A stretch of 64,000 nucleotides of DNA from Paenibacillus spongiae (GCF_024734895.1 NZ_CP091430.1:4358501-4422500), one strand, 5' to 3'. Shown: positions 53,368 through 62,798, counted from the stretch's first letter. Numbers and translations are program-made. The notes: a model not told the origin generated them from the letters alone.

Positions 53368-54102
53368 ATGAAGAAGACACGCGTTATTCTGTTGCTCGTC
53401 ATCACCGCCATGCTCTCGCTTTCGGCCGGAGCGTTCGCCGCCAGCAATCTTACCGAGATCAAAGCCTATCTCAACTCGGGGATCAAATTCCGTTTGGACG
53501 GCAAGCCTTGGCGCCCGGTCGGCGACAACGGCAAGGAAGTGCTTCCGATCACGTACAACGGAACGACCTACTTGCCTCTTCGGGTAGTTGCCAACGCCTT
53601 TGACATTCCGATCACATGGGAAGGCGCCACGCAAACCGTCGGCATGCGCGAGAGCAGCAACCTCACGTTGTATTCCAAAGAGGTGAAAGTGGATAACTGG
53701 AGCGAGAAGTTTTACGATGTGGTCGACAAAAAGCAGCTGGTTTTCGGAAATCATCAGTATGAAGGAGCCTACGCCTTTACGGCGGAAAACGCGGGGGTGG
53801 GTTGGTATGAGGGATCGCCTTACTTGAAATTCAACTTTGGAAAAAAATACAATACTTTGCATCTGATTCTGTACTCTCCCTCGTCGATGAAGATCAGGGT
53901 AATGAACGGCAGCAATCAGCAATTGACGGAGGAGATCAGTCTCGAGGCCGATCGGGTTACGGAGCTGGATGTAGACCTGCAAGGCAGCCAATATGCCTTA
54001 GTATCGGCTTACGATGCCGCTAATCAAGCCGAAAAACCGCTTCTCTATATCTTGAAGGACAGCTACGTTACGACGGAAGCCATTCCGGCTTCGACGGAGT
54101 AA
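53368..54102 (+). CDS. Secreted stalk-domain (copper amine oxidase N-like) protein
   Basis: 244 residues. Signal peptide to about 25 (AGAFA-A), then a copper amine oxidase N1-like 'stalk' domain (about 28-95: IKFRLDGKPWRPVG, VLPITYNGTTYLPLRVVANAF, ITWEGATQTVGM), common in Paenibacillaceae surface proteins, and a C-terminal beta-rich domain of unknown type. No SLH or LPXTG anchor, so it is probably secreted or held by a partner. GGAGGAAG lies about nine bases before the ATG. Divergent from the SLH propeller gene and shares its palindromic control region. Confidence 0.8.
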   Translation: MKKTRVILLLVITAMLSLSAGAFAASNLTEIKAYLNSGIKFRLDGKPWRPVGDNGKEVLPITYNGTTYLPLRVVANAFDIPITWEGATQTVGMRESSNLTLYSKEVKVDNWSEKFYDVVDKKQLVFGNHQYEGAYAFTAENAGVGWYEGSPYLKFNFGKKYNTLHLILYSPSSMKIRVMNGSNQQLTEEISLEADRVTELDVDLQGSQYALVSAYDAANQAEKPLLYILKDSYVTTEAIPASTE

Positions 54103-54219
54103 ATCCGGCGCGCTTCAGCCCTTATCTTCGTTGAATCCTAGTAACTGCAATAACGCCCCCGGCTTTTCCGGCTTCCGCGGAATGGTCGGGGGCGTGAATA
54201 ATGGTGTTCGATTCTACCG

Positions 54220-55401
54220 CTACAATATCGCCGTCTTGGCCATGACCGCAAGTTCGATTTTGTCCAAGGTGTGGCAGTATGCTTGTTCGATCCCCCCTCC
54301 TGCGTGTTCTTCATGCCCCATCAAATAAGCGATCACTTTCCAATCCTCCAACCAGTCTCCGACCACCGCTTCTTCATGCTCTACGTTGCTCCATGCATAT
54401 TGCAGCGCAGGGCTATAGAATCGGCTGGCCCCCGGCTTTAACTGACAATCGTCCAATCGTTTCTTGTAAGGCGCTCCAGGCACGGAATCGTTCACGTCGT
54501 TGAACAGATGCGGCCAGTAGTCTTTGCGGGAAGCCGTGTGCGGATGATCCTTCGCCCAGCTTAATATGCCCTGAAGACGGTCGGGATGACCGAAGAGCAA
54601 GGCATACAACCGTTTGCCGAGCAGGATTCGTTCATGCAGCGATCCAAACCGATGTAGCGTTTCACCGATCAAACCGGTCGCGGCCGTTTGAGGGACACCT
54701 TCTTCCGACAATGTATAATACGGAAAAAGAATTTGATTCATGCTCAGCCAATCATGGAGTTTAAACTCCAGCGTCTGCAGAATCGTATCCTGATAATGCT
54801 GATTCTGGATCATTCTTTTTTCCAGATAGCTCTGCTCATTGATTACAAGAGCGATAGTAAGAAGATAACGGTCGCCGCTTGTCCAGAAATGATTCCACAT
54901 GACTTCCATAAAGGCCGATACATGAAAAAAGGGAAGCAAATGAAACAAGCTCTTCTCTCTGCGCAAGCTTTCCTCATACAATAAAAATTGCGGATAGGCA
55001 TCTTGGAAAATCAGCCAATTGCCGCGTTCCAAAAATTGAAAAAATCGATTCTGTTCCGCAGCGGAAAGCAAGCGAGAATGAGGCTCCCCGCGCAAATCCG
55101 TCATATTCCAGCCGCCGTTTCTGGAGACCATATGCCCCAAGAAGGCCCATTCAATCTCCGGATGCCGCCGATAGTACTCCTCATACGCCATGGTGCGGGT
55201 AATATTGTTCACGTTAAATTGGCGGGTGCGATCCTGAATGTGCCGGATGAGGAGTTCATCTTTTTCAGGCAGTTCGGATAGGTTTAACGATAGCTTATGG
55301 GCGAACTTCATTTTCCTCTTCAATTCTCTTTTGATTCGGTGTAGCGCCGGAAACGGGCTTTTCTTAAGCCAATCCAACGAAGCTAAGAACTCGATTCCCA
55401 T
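54220..55401 (-). CDS. DUF2515 (YppC-type) protein
   Basis: 393 residues. The block FNVNNITRTMAYEEYY, HMVSRNGGWNMTDLRG and FLERGNWLIFQDAYPQFLLYEES is the hallmark of the DUF2515 family, exemplified by B. subtilis YppC, of unknown function. No signal peptide or clear membrane segment; many aromatic residues. The ATG at 55401 follows AAGGAGAG; 11 more codons upstream are open without a site. Confidence 0.82.
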   Translation of the reverse strand: MGIEFLASLDWLKKSPFPALHRIKRELKRKMKFAHKLSLNLSELPEKDELLIRHIQDRTRQFNVNNITRTMAYEEYYRRHPEIEWAFLGHMVSRNGGWNMTDLRGEPHSRLLSAAEQNRFFQFLERGNWLIFQDAYPQFLLYEESLRREKSLFHLLPFFHVSAFMEVMWNHFWTSGDRYLLTIALVINEQSYLEKRMIQNQHYQDTILQTLEFKLHDWLSMNQILFPYYTLSEEGVPQTAATGLIGETLHRFGSLHERILLGKRLYALLFGHPDRLQGILSWAKDHPHTASRKDYWPHLFNDVNDSVPGAPYKKRLDDCQLKPGASRFYSPALQYAWSNVEHEEAVVGDWLEDWKVIAYLMGHEEHAGGGIEQAYCHTLDKIELAVMAKTAIL

Positions 55402-55505
55402 TCCTTCTTCTCTCCTTGCACACGCGATGGCCAACTATGACTATCCTATTACATGCCTTGAAAGTTAATGACGAAACCGTTTGGACAGCATTGGATACAT
55501 AACGC

Positions 55506-55542
55506 AAAGAGGCTAAGCATCATTGAGCTGCTTAACCTCTTT
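55506..55542. terminator. Hairpin between the aldolase and DUF2515 genes
   Basis: A 14-base stem AAAGAGGCTAAGCA/TGCTTAACCTCTTT (55506-55519 with 55529-55542, one mismatch). It follows the aldolase stop on the minus strand, but the tail is GCG there, so termination may rely on the A/U ends of the stem. Confidence 0.6.
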
Positions 55543-55594
55543 ATCAATCGAATATTGTTATTTCTGACTTGTTTCCGGCAGCACGGCTTAGCAA

Positions 55595-56482
55595 TCAGGT
55601 GATCGACGCGTTATAGATGGCCTGAATGGAACGGGACAGCATCGCGTTGAACTCTTCGTCTGATTGCTGGGCTGTTAACCCCTCCGATAGAGCACGCGAA
55701 AAGCTGGCGATTAAGCCCTCATTGCGGGCCAGCCTTTCATTGGCTTCCTTCTGATCATAGCCGCCCGACAAGGCTACAACCCGAACCATATGCGGATCGT
55801 CCATCAAATCCTTATAAAAATTCTCTTCAGTCGGTATGGAAAGCTTCAGCATGACTTTAGCGTCCTTGTCCAGGGCGGATAATTGCTTGATGATCTCCTC
55901 TTTCAACAGGTTCTCCGATTGCTCCTTATCCGCGCTATGAATGTCTACCTCAGGCTCGATGATCGGAACGAGCCCCATCGACACGATTTGTTTGCCAATC
56001 TCGAACTGCTGCTCAACGACTCTGCGAATGCCTTCCGGGTTGGCTTCTTTAATAACCGAGCGCATTTTCGTCCCGAAAATATTTCGTTCAACCGCCCGCT
56101 TCAGCAAGCCATTCAACTTAGGCATAGGCTTCATAAGCTGAACGCCGTCGTTAAGGTCGGCAAGTCCTTCATCAACCTTGAGAAAAGGGACGATCTTTTT
56201 CGTTTCCCATAGGTAATCGGCGGTATATCGATCATGAATCGTACGGTTCATCGTATTCTCGAACAAGATCGCACCCAGTATATATTTCGAATCGAACGCC
56301 GGACTTGTGACGATGCGGCTTCTCATTTCATGAACCAATGCAAACATCTCTTCATCGTTAGAATAACTAGATTCCTTGATGCCGTATTGCAGCAGTGCCT
56401 TTGGAGTGCTTCCGCCGCTTTGGTCCAACGCTGCAATAAAGCCTTTTCCCGTATGCATTCGATCCATCTGTTCCTGTTTCAT
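55595..56482 (-). CDS. fda: Fructose-bisphosphate aldolase class I
   Basis: 295 residues, the size and motif set of the bacterial class I aldolases such as Staphylococcus Fda[48 protein letters not shown] and the Schiff-base Lys in VMLKLSIPT. It splits fructose 1,6-bisphosphate to DHAP and glyceraldehyde 3-phosphate. GAAGGAGAAG lies before the ATG. Bacillales normally also carry a class II aldolase elsewhere. Its neighbour upstream is an oxidoreductase gene 160 bases away. Confidence 0.92.
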   Translation of the reverse strand: MKQEQMDRMHTGKGFIAALDQSGGSTPKALLQYGIKESSYSNDEEMFALVHEMRSRIVTSPAFDSKYILGAILFENTMNRTIHDRYTADYLWETKKIVPFLKVDEGLADLNDGVQLMKPMPKLNGLLKRAVERNIFGTKMRSVIKEANPEGIRRVVEQQFEIGKQIVSMGLVPIIEPEVDIHSADKEQSENLLKEEIIKQLSALDKDAKVMLKLSIPTEENFYKDLMDDPHMVRVVALSGGYDQKEANERLARNEGLIASFSRALSEGLTAQQSDEEFNAMLSRSIQAIYNASIT

Positions 56483-56641
56483 CGCTACTTCTCCTTCTTT
56501 CTCGTGTAATGTACGCTGAGGCTAGCCCCTTATCGTACGGTTTAACCATTTCTTCATGGATCCAAACGGACAGCGGCTGCTTGATGCTTATACTGGCAAG
56601 GGACTGATCGGCAATAACCAAATATCGTAGTTGATTATAGA

Positions 56642-57727
56642 TTATTCAAACGATGGAATTTCTACTACCGCCCCGCCCAGCATTGCCGATTGATGCGCGC
56701 ATATGCCTGCAGCCGTCCAATCCGCCGAGACGACGGCGTTGATCGAAGCTTGCCGTTTCTCTATGATGCTGCGGATAAATTCGTGAGCGAGATGCGGATG
56801 GGATCCGTGGTGCCCGTTATCGGCGTAGCGCCTGATTTCAGGCGGCAGCAAATGACGGAAGTCCGGTTCCGGATCGATTGAATGCCGAGTATATTCGGTT
56901 CCCCTGGCATACGCATTGGCCTCTCTGCGTCTGTACATCACCGGTTCATCCAGCCATTCGAATGAAAGCTCCTCGCCATAAACGCTGAAAGTCTCCGCGC
57001 CGCTTCTTGCCATATGAAACAGACTTCTGGACACTTCCGCAGCCAGATTCTCCTTATCCAGCTGAAAAATCGCGCATTCGATCGGGTAAGGATTGCCGTA
57101 AGGCCGCTGTAATTCTTCTCTCATGAAGCCCGATCCTAAGCAATGAACCTTCTTGGCTCTTGTATTGGCAATCGCAAGCAGAGGCCCGACTGCATGCGTC
57201 GCATAATGCATCGGCGGCAATCCCATCCAATAGGAAGGCCATCCTTCCATGTCCTGATAATGAACGCCGCGAAGGAATTGAATATGACCGAATTCGCCCT
57301 GCTCTATCAATTGCTTGATATGTAAATAATAAGTCGTATATACGGCCGTCTCCATCATCATGTAGTTTCTCTCGTTCCGTCTTGACGCCTCAACGATGGC
57401 GGACAATTCCTCCAAGCTAGTTGCCATCGGAACGGCACATGCGCAATGTTTGCCGGCGTTCAAGGCATCGAGCGTTAGCTGTGCATGTGTAGGTATAGGG
57501 GTTAATAGATGAATGGCGTCGTATTGATCCGAAGCGATGACTTCCTCCACGCTCGCATGTCTTCGTTCGATTCCAAGCTCGTCCCCTCTTTGCTTGAGCA
57601 AATCTACATTCATGTCACACAGCCCTACATATTCCACATCGGGGTGATCCTTATAAATTTCCGCGAAGCTATAACCAAATATTAAACCGACTACAGCGAT
57701 TCGAACTTTAGGGCGATTTGCCGACAT
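56642..57727 (-). CDS. Gfo/Idh/MocA family oxidoreductase
   Basis: 361 residues. The Rossmann start is RIAVVGLIFGYSFAEIY instead of the usual GxGxxG, and the normally conserved E-K-P motif at the cofactor site reads CAVPMA (near 95), so the catalytic Lys of classical sugar dehydrogenases is absent. C-terminal substrate domain with HYQDMEGWPSYWMGLPPMHYATHA and NGHHGSHPHLAHEF. A sugar or inositol-type substrate is likely but the reaction may differ. No sugar transporter beside it. Confidence 0.82.
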   Translation of the reverse strand: MSANRPKVRIAVVGLIFGYSFAEIYKDHPDVEYVGLCDMNVDLLKQRGDELGIERRHASVEEVIASDQYDAIHLLTPIPTHAQLTLDALNAGKHCACAVPMATSLEELSAIVEASRRNERNYMMMETAVYTTYYLHIKQLIEQGEFGHIQFLRGVHYQDMEGWPSYWMGLPPMHYATHAVGPLLAIANTRAKKVHCLGSGFMREELQRPYGNPYPIECAIFQLDKENLAAEVSRSLFHMARSGAETFSVYGEELSFEWLDEPVMYRRREANAYARGTEYTRHSIDPEPDFRHLLPPEIRRYADNGHHGSHPHLAHEFIRSIIEKRQASINAVVSADWTAAGICAHQSAMLGGAVVEIPSFE

Positions 57728-57932
57728 CCAGATCTCCGCCTCTCATTGGTCTCCTTATTTTGGTCCTCATCGATTCTCGCAACCCATTATACAATGGCGC
57801 AAATGAAATGACGATGAGATAATACATACGGGATTTGTGATTTTTCACCCAAGCGGACGTACATACGGCCATCCCATCCACAGGCTAGGCGAAGCAAAAC
57901 GAATGGAAGTTTTAGACTGACCCAAGTAATAG

Positions 57933-57982
57933 AAACAGCGGCAGCCATGGACGGAAAATAATGTCCTGGACTGCCGCTGTTT
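57933..57982 (-). terminator. Hairpin after the hydrolase remnant
   Basis: A perfect 12-bp stem AAACAGCGGCAG/CTGCCGCTGTTT (57971-57982 with 57933-57944), extended by CCA-GGAC pairs inside, followed on the minus strand by CTATT. It probably once terminated the gene of which only the end remains at 58002-58157. Nothing else is seen in 57728-57932. Confidence 0.55.
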
Positions 57983-58001
57983 GATTCAGTTAGCGTACAC
58001 A

Positions 58002-58157
58002 TTAGCTGTGCTGATTCGGTATCGTGGTATGTTTAGAGATCGAATCGATTATTAGATTCCAGTCGTCGTAGTGAAGCTCATGCCCAGTACCTTCCAATGG
58101 GAGTAAAACCGCGCCCGGAATTTCGTTAACAAGATTTTTCCCGTGTTCCTTGAGGCT
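58002..58157 (-). pseudogene. C-terminal remnant of an alpha/beta hydrolase
   Basis: In one frame to TAA at 58002 the DNA reads SLKEHGKNLVNEIPGA, VLLPLEGTGHELHYDDWNL, IIDSISKHT: the last helix-strand-helix of an alpha/beta hydrolase with the catalytic His in GTGHELH. The nucleophile and oxyanion parts are missing; upstream sequence leads directly into the DoxX gene. So about four fifths of the gene have been deleted. Confidence 0.65.
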
Positions 58158-58187
58158 GCGAAATGAACAGAAGTTATTGAGTTTTCA

Positions 58188-58676
58188 CTACCCAAAGACC
58201 GGCGAAGCCAATATGACCGCCGCGATAAATACGATCTGCAGCAGACACCGGACAAGCAGCTTGGGAACAGGCTTGCCGCCAATCGTCAGTTTTTTTCTAG
58301 CAGCGTACGCATTCGCGGGAAACATGGCGATCAGTAGAATTGTCAAGCAAACGGAAGCGGCTTGGGATGTCGCAGGGAGCATAATTCCGATAGCTCCGGC
58401 GATTTCCAAGTACCCGGTTGCCGTAACGATCCAATCGGGTCTCGGAAAAGAAGGGGGTACCATACGAATGAGGTCGGGACGCCTTTTTCCCCAGTGTGCG
58501 GAAGCGGTTAGCAGCAGCATGACAACCACTGCTCCTTGCAGTGATGAATGCCATTCGTCGAAATAAGACCAGCCAAGCAAACCGAATACCCGGAACAATA
58601 AAAAGGATGCGACAAGCGCAATAAACGGCGCCACAATGATCCCTCCGTATATATAGATTTTCAAAGCATTGACCAT
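58188..58676 (-). CDS. DoxX family membrane protein
   Basis: 162 residues with four membrane segments (about 10-30, 48-65, 86-106, 128-150 by eye). PDWIVTATGYLEIAGAIGIMLP is the typical DoxX/DoxD-like second motif. Function in most members unknown; some act in thiosulfate oxidation or oxidative stress. It lies 22 bases after the WYL regulator gene and is probably its co-transcribed partner. Its end abuts the hydrolase remnant. Confidence 0.82.
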   Translation of the reverse strand: MVNALKIYIYGGIIVAPFIALVASFLLFRVFGLLGWSYFDEWHSSLQGAVVVMLLLTASAHWGKRRPDLIRMVPPSFPRPDWIVTATGYLEIAGAIGIMLPATSQAASVCLTILLIAMFPANAYAARKKLTIGGKPVPKLLVRCLLQIVFIAAVILASPVFG

Positions 58677-58698
58677 GCTTTTTATTGCTTTTTTAGCC

Positions 58699-59652
58699 TC
58701 ATTGATAATAAGCTAACAGCTCGGAAAGCCGGATTCGGATCGACTCCTTCAATTCTGCCGGCTCCCGCAGAACGGCTTCATTCCCCAGAGCAATGAAAAA
58801 TTCGGTCAAAAAAGGAATATCGCTCCGGGACAAATCCGTATCGATCAGGCCGCTCCCGTCTTCATGTACGACCAGCATGGAATCAAGCCACAGTTCGGCT
58901 TCGCACCGCTGGACTCCGGCTAGGCTCAATTCTGCAGTAAGGCGTATGGGCTCCCTCAGTTCGGCCGCTTTCCGCCGACTAAGGCCGATGTCGCCCAGTT
59001 CGAGCGGTTCAATACCGGCGGTGTCATATTCCGCCTCACGAATACGGTCGCACCGGAATACGCGGAAACCACGACGCAGGAAGCAGTATGCGGTACAATA
59101 CCAGAAACCGTTGTTCGCATAAATACATACAGGCTGGATCTGCCGATTGCTCGTTCCTTCATCCTTGGACTTGTATTCGATAACAAGCACCTTTCGATGA
59201 ATGGCGGCATCAAGGAGAATGGATAAGCAAGGAGCCTCTCCCCGCCTGGTCGGCGTAATGAAGTCGACCCGATCCTTCATGCTATCGATTCGGTCCCGGA
59301 CGTCCCCGGGCATATGGAGATAGAACTTGTTCAGAGCAGAAGCGGATTCTGCTTCGAATGGCAGCGAGGAATAGTGGCGCAAGGCGTGAACCGCAAAAAA
59401 CATGGCCACGGCCTCATCCTCCGCGAAGGCGATCGGAGGAAGCACCCTCTCCCTGACCACCTGATAGCCCCCATGCGGCCCTACTTGTGAGTAGAGCGGC
59501 ACCCCAAGCTCGCTCAATTCCTGCAAATCCCTCAGAATCGTGCGCTTTGAGACGCCGAATTCGTCTGCAAGCTCTTGAACCTTGAACCGGCGTTTACGGT
59601 TAACCGTCATCATCAATTTTAACTGCCGTTTGGATTTGGACACTCCGATCAC
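58699..59652 (-). CDS. HTH and WYL domain transcriptional regulator (YafY type)
   Basis: 317 residues. N-terminal HTH_11 winged helix (VQELADEFGVSKRTILRDLQEL at about 25-46), a linker with the GGYQVV wing, then a WYL domain from about 140 (VIEYKSKDEGTSNRQIQPVCIY, WYCTAYCFLRRGFRVFRCDRI) and the WCX C-terminal extension. WYL regulators sense nucleic acid or small molecules. It probably controls itself and the DoxX gene downstream, and possibly the hydrolase gene now lost. Confidence 0.88.
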   Translation of the reverse strand: MIGVSKSKRQLKLMMTVNRKRRFKVQELADEFGVSKRTILRDLQELSELGVPLYSQVGPHGGYQVVRERVLPPIAFAEDEAVAMFFAVHALRHYSSLPFEAESASALNKFYLHMPGDVRDRIDSMKDRVDFITPTRRGEAPCLSILLDAAIHRKVLVIEYKSKDEGTSNRQIQPVCIYANNGFWYCTAYCFLRRGFRVFRCDRIREAEYDTAGIEPLELGDIGLSRRKAAELREPIRLTAELSLAGVQRCEAELWLDSMLVVHEDGSGLIDTDLSRSDIPFLTEFFIALGNEAVLREPAELKESIRIRLSELLAYYQ

Positions 59653-59853
59653 CTACTATTTACAAGCTGCATCAGCTTACGCCTTGTATTGTAATATTTA
59701 TTGGGCGGGCTGTAACCCATACCTAGACATGTATCCCCCTCATATATTACTACATACGTACTCCGAATTAATTCCAGGAAGTAATGGGTTCCTCTCCTAA
59801 GGATATCCTACGCGAAAGTTATTTTGATACATGCTTAGCCAAATAAACAATAA

Positions 59854-60879
59854 GTGGTGAAACCTTTGACCGATATTCAGATAGCTGCTGTCGGAGACTT
59901 AATGGTGAAACGATATATTATTTCCGATGCAAAACTGGCTAATGGGACATATTCTTTCGATCCGCTGCTGGAAAAGGTAGCCCCCATTCTAAAGAAAGCG
60001 GATTTGACGATCGGTAATCTTGAAACCACTTTTGCTGGTACCCGAAACAAAGTGAGACGAAAATCAGGCGGTCCTTTGTTTACTTGTCCGGATGAAGCGG
60101 CTCCGGCTTTAAAAAGAGCCGGGTTCGATGTTTTAATTACAGCTAACAATCATTGTATGGATTATGGCTCCTCGGGTTTGCTTCGAACGTTACGAATTCT
60201 TAAACAGAATGGGATTGAACATACCGGTACATTTCACTCCCTTCAACATTCGAAGGAATTTCTGATTAAAACCGTCAAAGGTGTAAGGATTGGCATCTTA
60301 ACCTATACAGCAGGGCTTAATGGCATTCCACTGCCTTCAAATAAATCATGGATGGTCAACTTGATACGAAAGAAGCAAATGATAGCAGATATTAAACATT
60401 TAAAAAAACACGCTGATCTATTGATCGTGTATTTACATTTCGGAAAAGAATACAGTCATAGACCAAACCGGAAACAAAGGCAATTAGTGAACCTTTTATT
60501 TAGACATGGAGCGAATATTATTTTAGGATCGCATCCGCATGTACTTCAGCCGTTAATCAGAAAGGGAAAACGGCAAATGGTAATCTATTCCTTAGGTAAT
60601 TTTATATCGACCCAATTAAAGAGAAACATCCATACACAAAGCAGCATCATTCTTAAAATTAAAATCAAAAAAAACGATAAGGGGGAAATCATCATAGCGG
60701 AGACTGAATATACTCCGACTTTAGTTCATCGAATAGTTGAGAATGGCCGCGCAAAAACAGAAGTCATTCCCATTCATGAAGTCATGAAACAAAACCATCC
60801 AAATTTAAAAACAAAACAGCGTCAACAATACCAAAACATGTTAAACAAAACAATTAAAATAATAAAAAACAAGGCTTAA
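59854..60879 (+). CDS. CapA/PgsA-type metallophosphoesterase-fold protein
   Basis: 341 residues. Motifs of the CapA (poly-gamma-glutamate export) family: AAVGDLMVKR near the start, IGNLETTF, ITANNHCMDYG, VYLHFGKEY, GSHPHVLQP and IYSLGNFI, i.e. the metal ligands of a calcineurin-like fold. No signal peptide or membrane anchor, unlike PgsA in capsule operons, so it may act on another substrate. The basic, Lys/Asn-rich C-terminus and AT-rich codons mark it as acquired. GTG-GTG start with a weak ribosome site; the exact start is uncertain. Confidence 0.8.
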   Translation: MVKPLTDIQIAAVGDLMVKRYIISDAKLANGTYSFDPLLEKVAPILKKADLTIGNLETTFAGTRNKVRRKSGGPLFTCPDEAAPALKRAGFDVLITANNHCMDYGSSGLLRTLRILKQNGIEHTGTFHSLQHSKEFLIKTVKGVRIGILTYTAGLNGIPLPSNKSWMVNLIRKKQMIADIKHLKKHADLLIVYLHFGKEYSHRPNRKQRQLVNLLFRHGANIILGSHPHVLQPLIRKGKRQMVIYSLGNFISTQLKRNIHTQSSIILKIKIKKNDKGEIIIAETEYTPTLVHRIVENGRAKTEVIPIHEVMKQNHPNLKTKQRQQYQNMLNKTIKIIKNKA

Positions 60880-60975
60880 AATTGATTTAACCAAAGAAGC
60901 CGCCTAAAGAAGCTCTTGTATGCATTGGATTTCATTCGCCTTCATTCCCAAATTTAGTGCGAAGGGGAGAATTAA

Positions 60976-61605
60976 TTGATTATCAAGGGAACCGTTATTG
61001 TCAGGATTAGCAGATCTCGTAAAGATAATGAAATTTTTTTAAATGGGTGTGCTCAAGGCGGGAGTGCTCTTCTTCAGATAAGCAACGGCACTTCCGCGGT
61101 ATTCCGAAGGGGAGCCACTCAAAAACGTGTAACCATATTGGCTGTACCGGGGGAGGATTGTCCAGGCGAGCAGGTTAATAATTTCTTGGAGGTCAGTCCG
61201 GCAACAGCAAGAATGTTTCGATTAACGAATGGATTTCTATATGCATTGGAATTTAATCAAAAAACAAACGTGCTGACAATAAGTCTAAGAAGGACTCAAA
61301 CTACAGCACCTTTCGGAATTGAAGAAGTGAATGTACAAAGGAATGACGTATTCTTAGTTACTGGCGGAACGCACGATGCGCTAAATTTACCGGGCGATAA
61401 TACGGTACTAACCGTAATAAGGGCTGGTAAAGTAAGAAAGTTGAAATCACAAACCTTCGCCGAGGGTGAAGCCGAATTCGGTGACGGTTTTGAAACCAGC
61501 GCTCAAACAGCAGCCTTTTTTGGCTTTATAACTGGCAATAGATACGTTCTAAGGTTTAATCAAGTAACCCTTGTGCTCGAAATTCATAGTGTCGGCGGAA
61601 AATAG
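60976..61605 (+). CDS. Unknown protein made of two related halves
   Basis: 209 residues. Residues about 5-105 and 113-207 share a pattern: (a) a Gly/Leu-rich strand, (b) RRGATQKRVTILAVPGED versus RAGKVRKLKSQTFAEGEAE, (c) SPATARMFRLTNGFLYAL versus SAQTAAFFGFITGNRYVL, (d) EFNQKTNVLTISL versus RFNQVTLVLEIHSV. So it arose by internal duplication. No signal peptide. I do not recognise the family; the CapA-like gene lies 96 bases upstream on the same strand. TTG start six bases after GGGGAG. Confidence 0.65.
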   Translation: MIIKGTVIVRISRSRKDNEIFLNGCAQGGSALLQISNGTSAVFRRGATQKRVTILAVPGEDCPGEQVNNFLEVSPATARMFRLTNGFLYALEFNQKTNVLTISLRRTQTTAPFGIEEVNVQRNDVFLVTGGTHDALNLPGDNTVLTVIRAGKVRKLKSQTFAEGEAEFGDGFETSAQTAAFFGFITGNRYVLRFNQVTLVLEIHSVGGK

Positions 61606-61717
61606 AACATTCCTTCATGGTGAAACCAACCTCTAAACGGGGTTGGTTTCTGACTTTTCCATCGATCCGGCAACCTGGTCAGAATTACTTCGTCAGGATC
61701 AGCAACCGGACCGCTTA

Positions 61718-62218
61718 TCAAAGCGGCGGCTTCTTCACCCCCATTTGTTTCCAACCTTCCTTTGAAGGACCGTATACCGCAGGGATATTCAATCCCGCTT
61801 GACGCATAAGAACGGTAACCTGTCCTCTATGATGAGCAATGTGCTTCATTAATCCCATAAAAATGGCAGCATTCGATTCCTGTCGTCCGAAGGCATTTTG
61901 TACTTGTTGCAATGTATCATCCGTCCATTGTTCAACAACAACTTTAGCTGCATCAGAGCTAATTTTACGAAAGGTCTCGGCGATTTCGTTCGCAGAGGGT
62001 ACTTCATCTGAATATTGTACCTGATCGATTATAAGACCGAATTCAGTCAAGTATTCAGGGATGTTCGTTACAAAATGCCACGCAATTCTTCCCAAGGTGC
62101 GACCTTCAGGATATACTTGCTGCTGTAATGATTCATCGGTTAACGCGTCTAAAACTTTTTGCGTTAGTACAGCCTCGTTATTCCATTCTCTGATAAAATC
62201 TGAAACCGTCATATACAT
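61718..62218 (-). CDS. DinB family protein
   Basis: 166 residues, four-helix bundle pattern of the DinB/YfiT superfamily with the three metal histidines: His in IAWHFVTNIPEYL near 48 and HIAHHRGQ near 128-135. Members act as metal-dependent thiol S-transferases (e.g. bacillithiol) or have unknown function. Helix 1 begins SDFIREWNNEAVLTQKVLDAL. AAGGGATG lies before a pair of close ATGs; the first is used. Confidence 0.85.
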   Translation of the reverse strand: MYMTVSDFIREWNNEAVLTQKVLDALTDESLQQQVYPEGRTLGRIAWHFVTNIPEYLTEFGLIIDQVQYSDEVPSANEIAETFRKISSDAAKVVVEQWTDDTLQQVQNAFGRQESNAAIFMGLMKHIAHHRGQVTVLMRQAGLNIPAVYGPSKEGWKQMGVKKPPL

Positions 62219-62429
62219 AATAGATTCATCCCTTCTTGAGAAACTTGTTCACGGCTTGATTAAAATCTTTCTAACATCGGAGTGACGTGTCCGCCTTCTT
62301 CTCCAATATTAATCGTTAATAGTGACAAGGATTGTCATAATCATGATTTTTAATTGTGATCTATTTTGCCAGCGAACAGATTTTAATTTTATCATTCGAC
62401 CGGTTCGCCGCTGTATGGCCGCGTCACCT

Positions 62430-62655
62430 AAATGATTTGGTAATCTTCGGCAGTCCGACCCTGTCGCACTATCTCATGCAGCATGAATTAATCGATGAGT
62501 ACCGGTTAACGGTCAGTCCCGTCGTACTCGGAAGCGGCATCCCATTATTTACGGGGATGGAGCAAACGAAGCTCACCCTGCTGGATACGAGAAGATTACG
62601 GTCAGGCGTAATCATCCTTCACTATGAGACGAATAGACCGTATTCGTCGATCATC
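62430..62655 (+). pseudogene. 5'-truncated RibD/DHFR-like domain gene
   Basis: From about LNDLVIFGSPTLSHYLM to IDEYRLTVSPVVLGSG, IPLFTGMEQTKLTLLDTRRL, RSGVIILHYE the frame matches the C-terminal half of the RibD C-domain/YyaP-type dihydrofolate reductase-like family. The N-terminal NADPH-binding half (about 100 residues) is absent: upstream sequence has no match and no suitable start. The frame remains open to 62712. Most likely a remnant; a short in-frame start at 62356 has no ribosome site. Confidence 0.65.
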
Positions 62656-62741
62656 AATAACGAAAAAAACCGTGCGAAAGAAATTTCAACCACGGTTACG
62701 CGGCAGAAATAATCGCGAAGCCTAAACGAATACTAAGCATG

Positions 62742-62790
62742 AAAAAGCGATCCAACGGGCGCCCCTGCCCCATTGGATCGCTGCTTTTTT
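62742..62790. terminator. Bidirectional terminator
   Basis: A perfect 10-bp stem AGCGATCCAA/TTGGATCGCT (62746-62755 with 62773-62782) with five A residues on one side and GCTTTTTT on the other, so it ends transcripts from both the GH5-like gene (minus) and any from the left (plus). Confidence 0.85.
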
Positions 62791-62798
62791 CCCAATCG

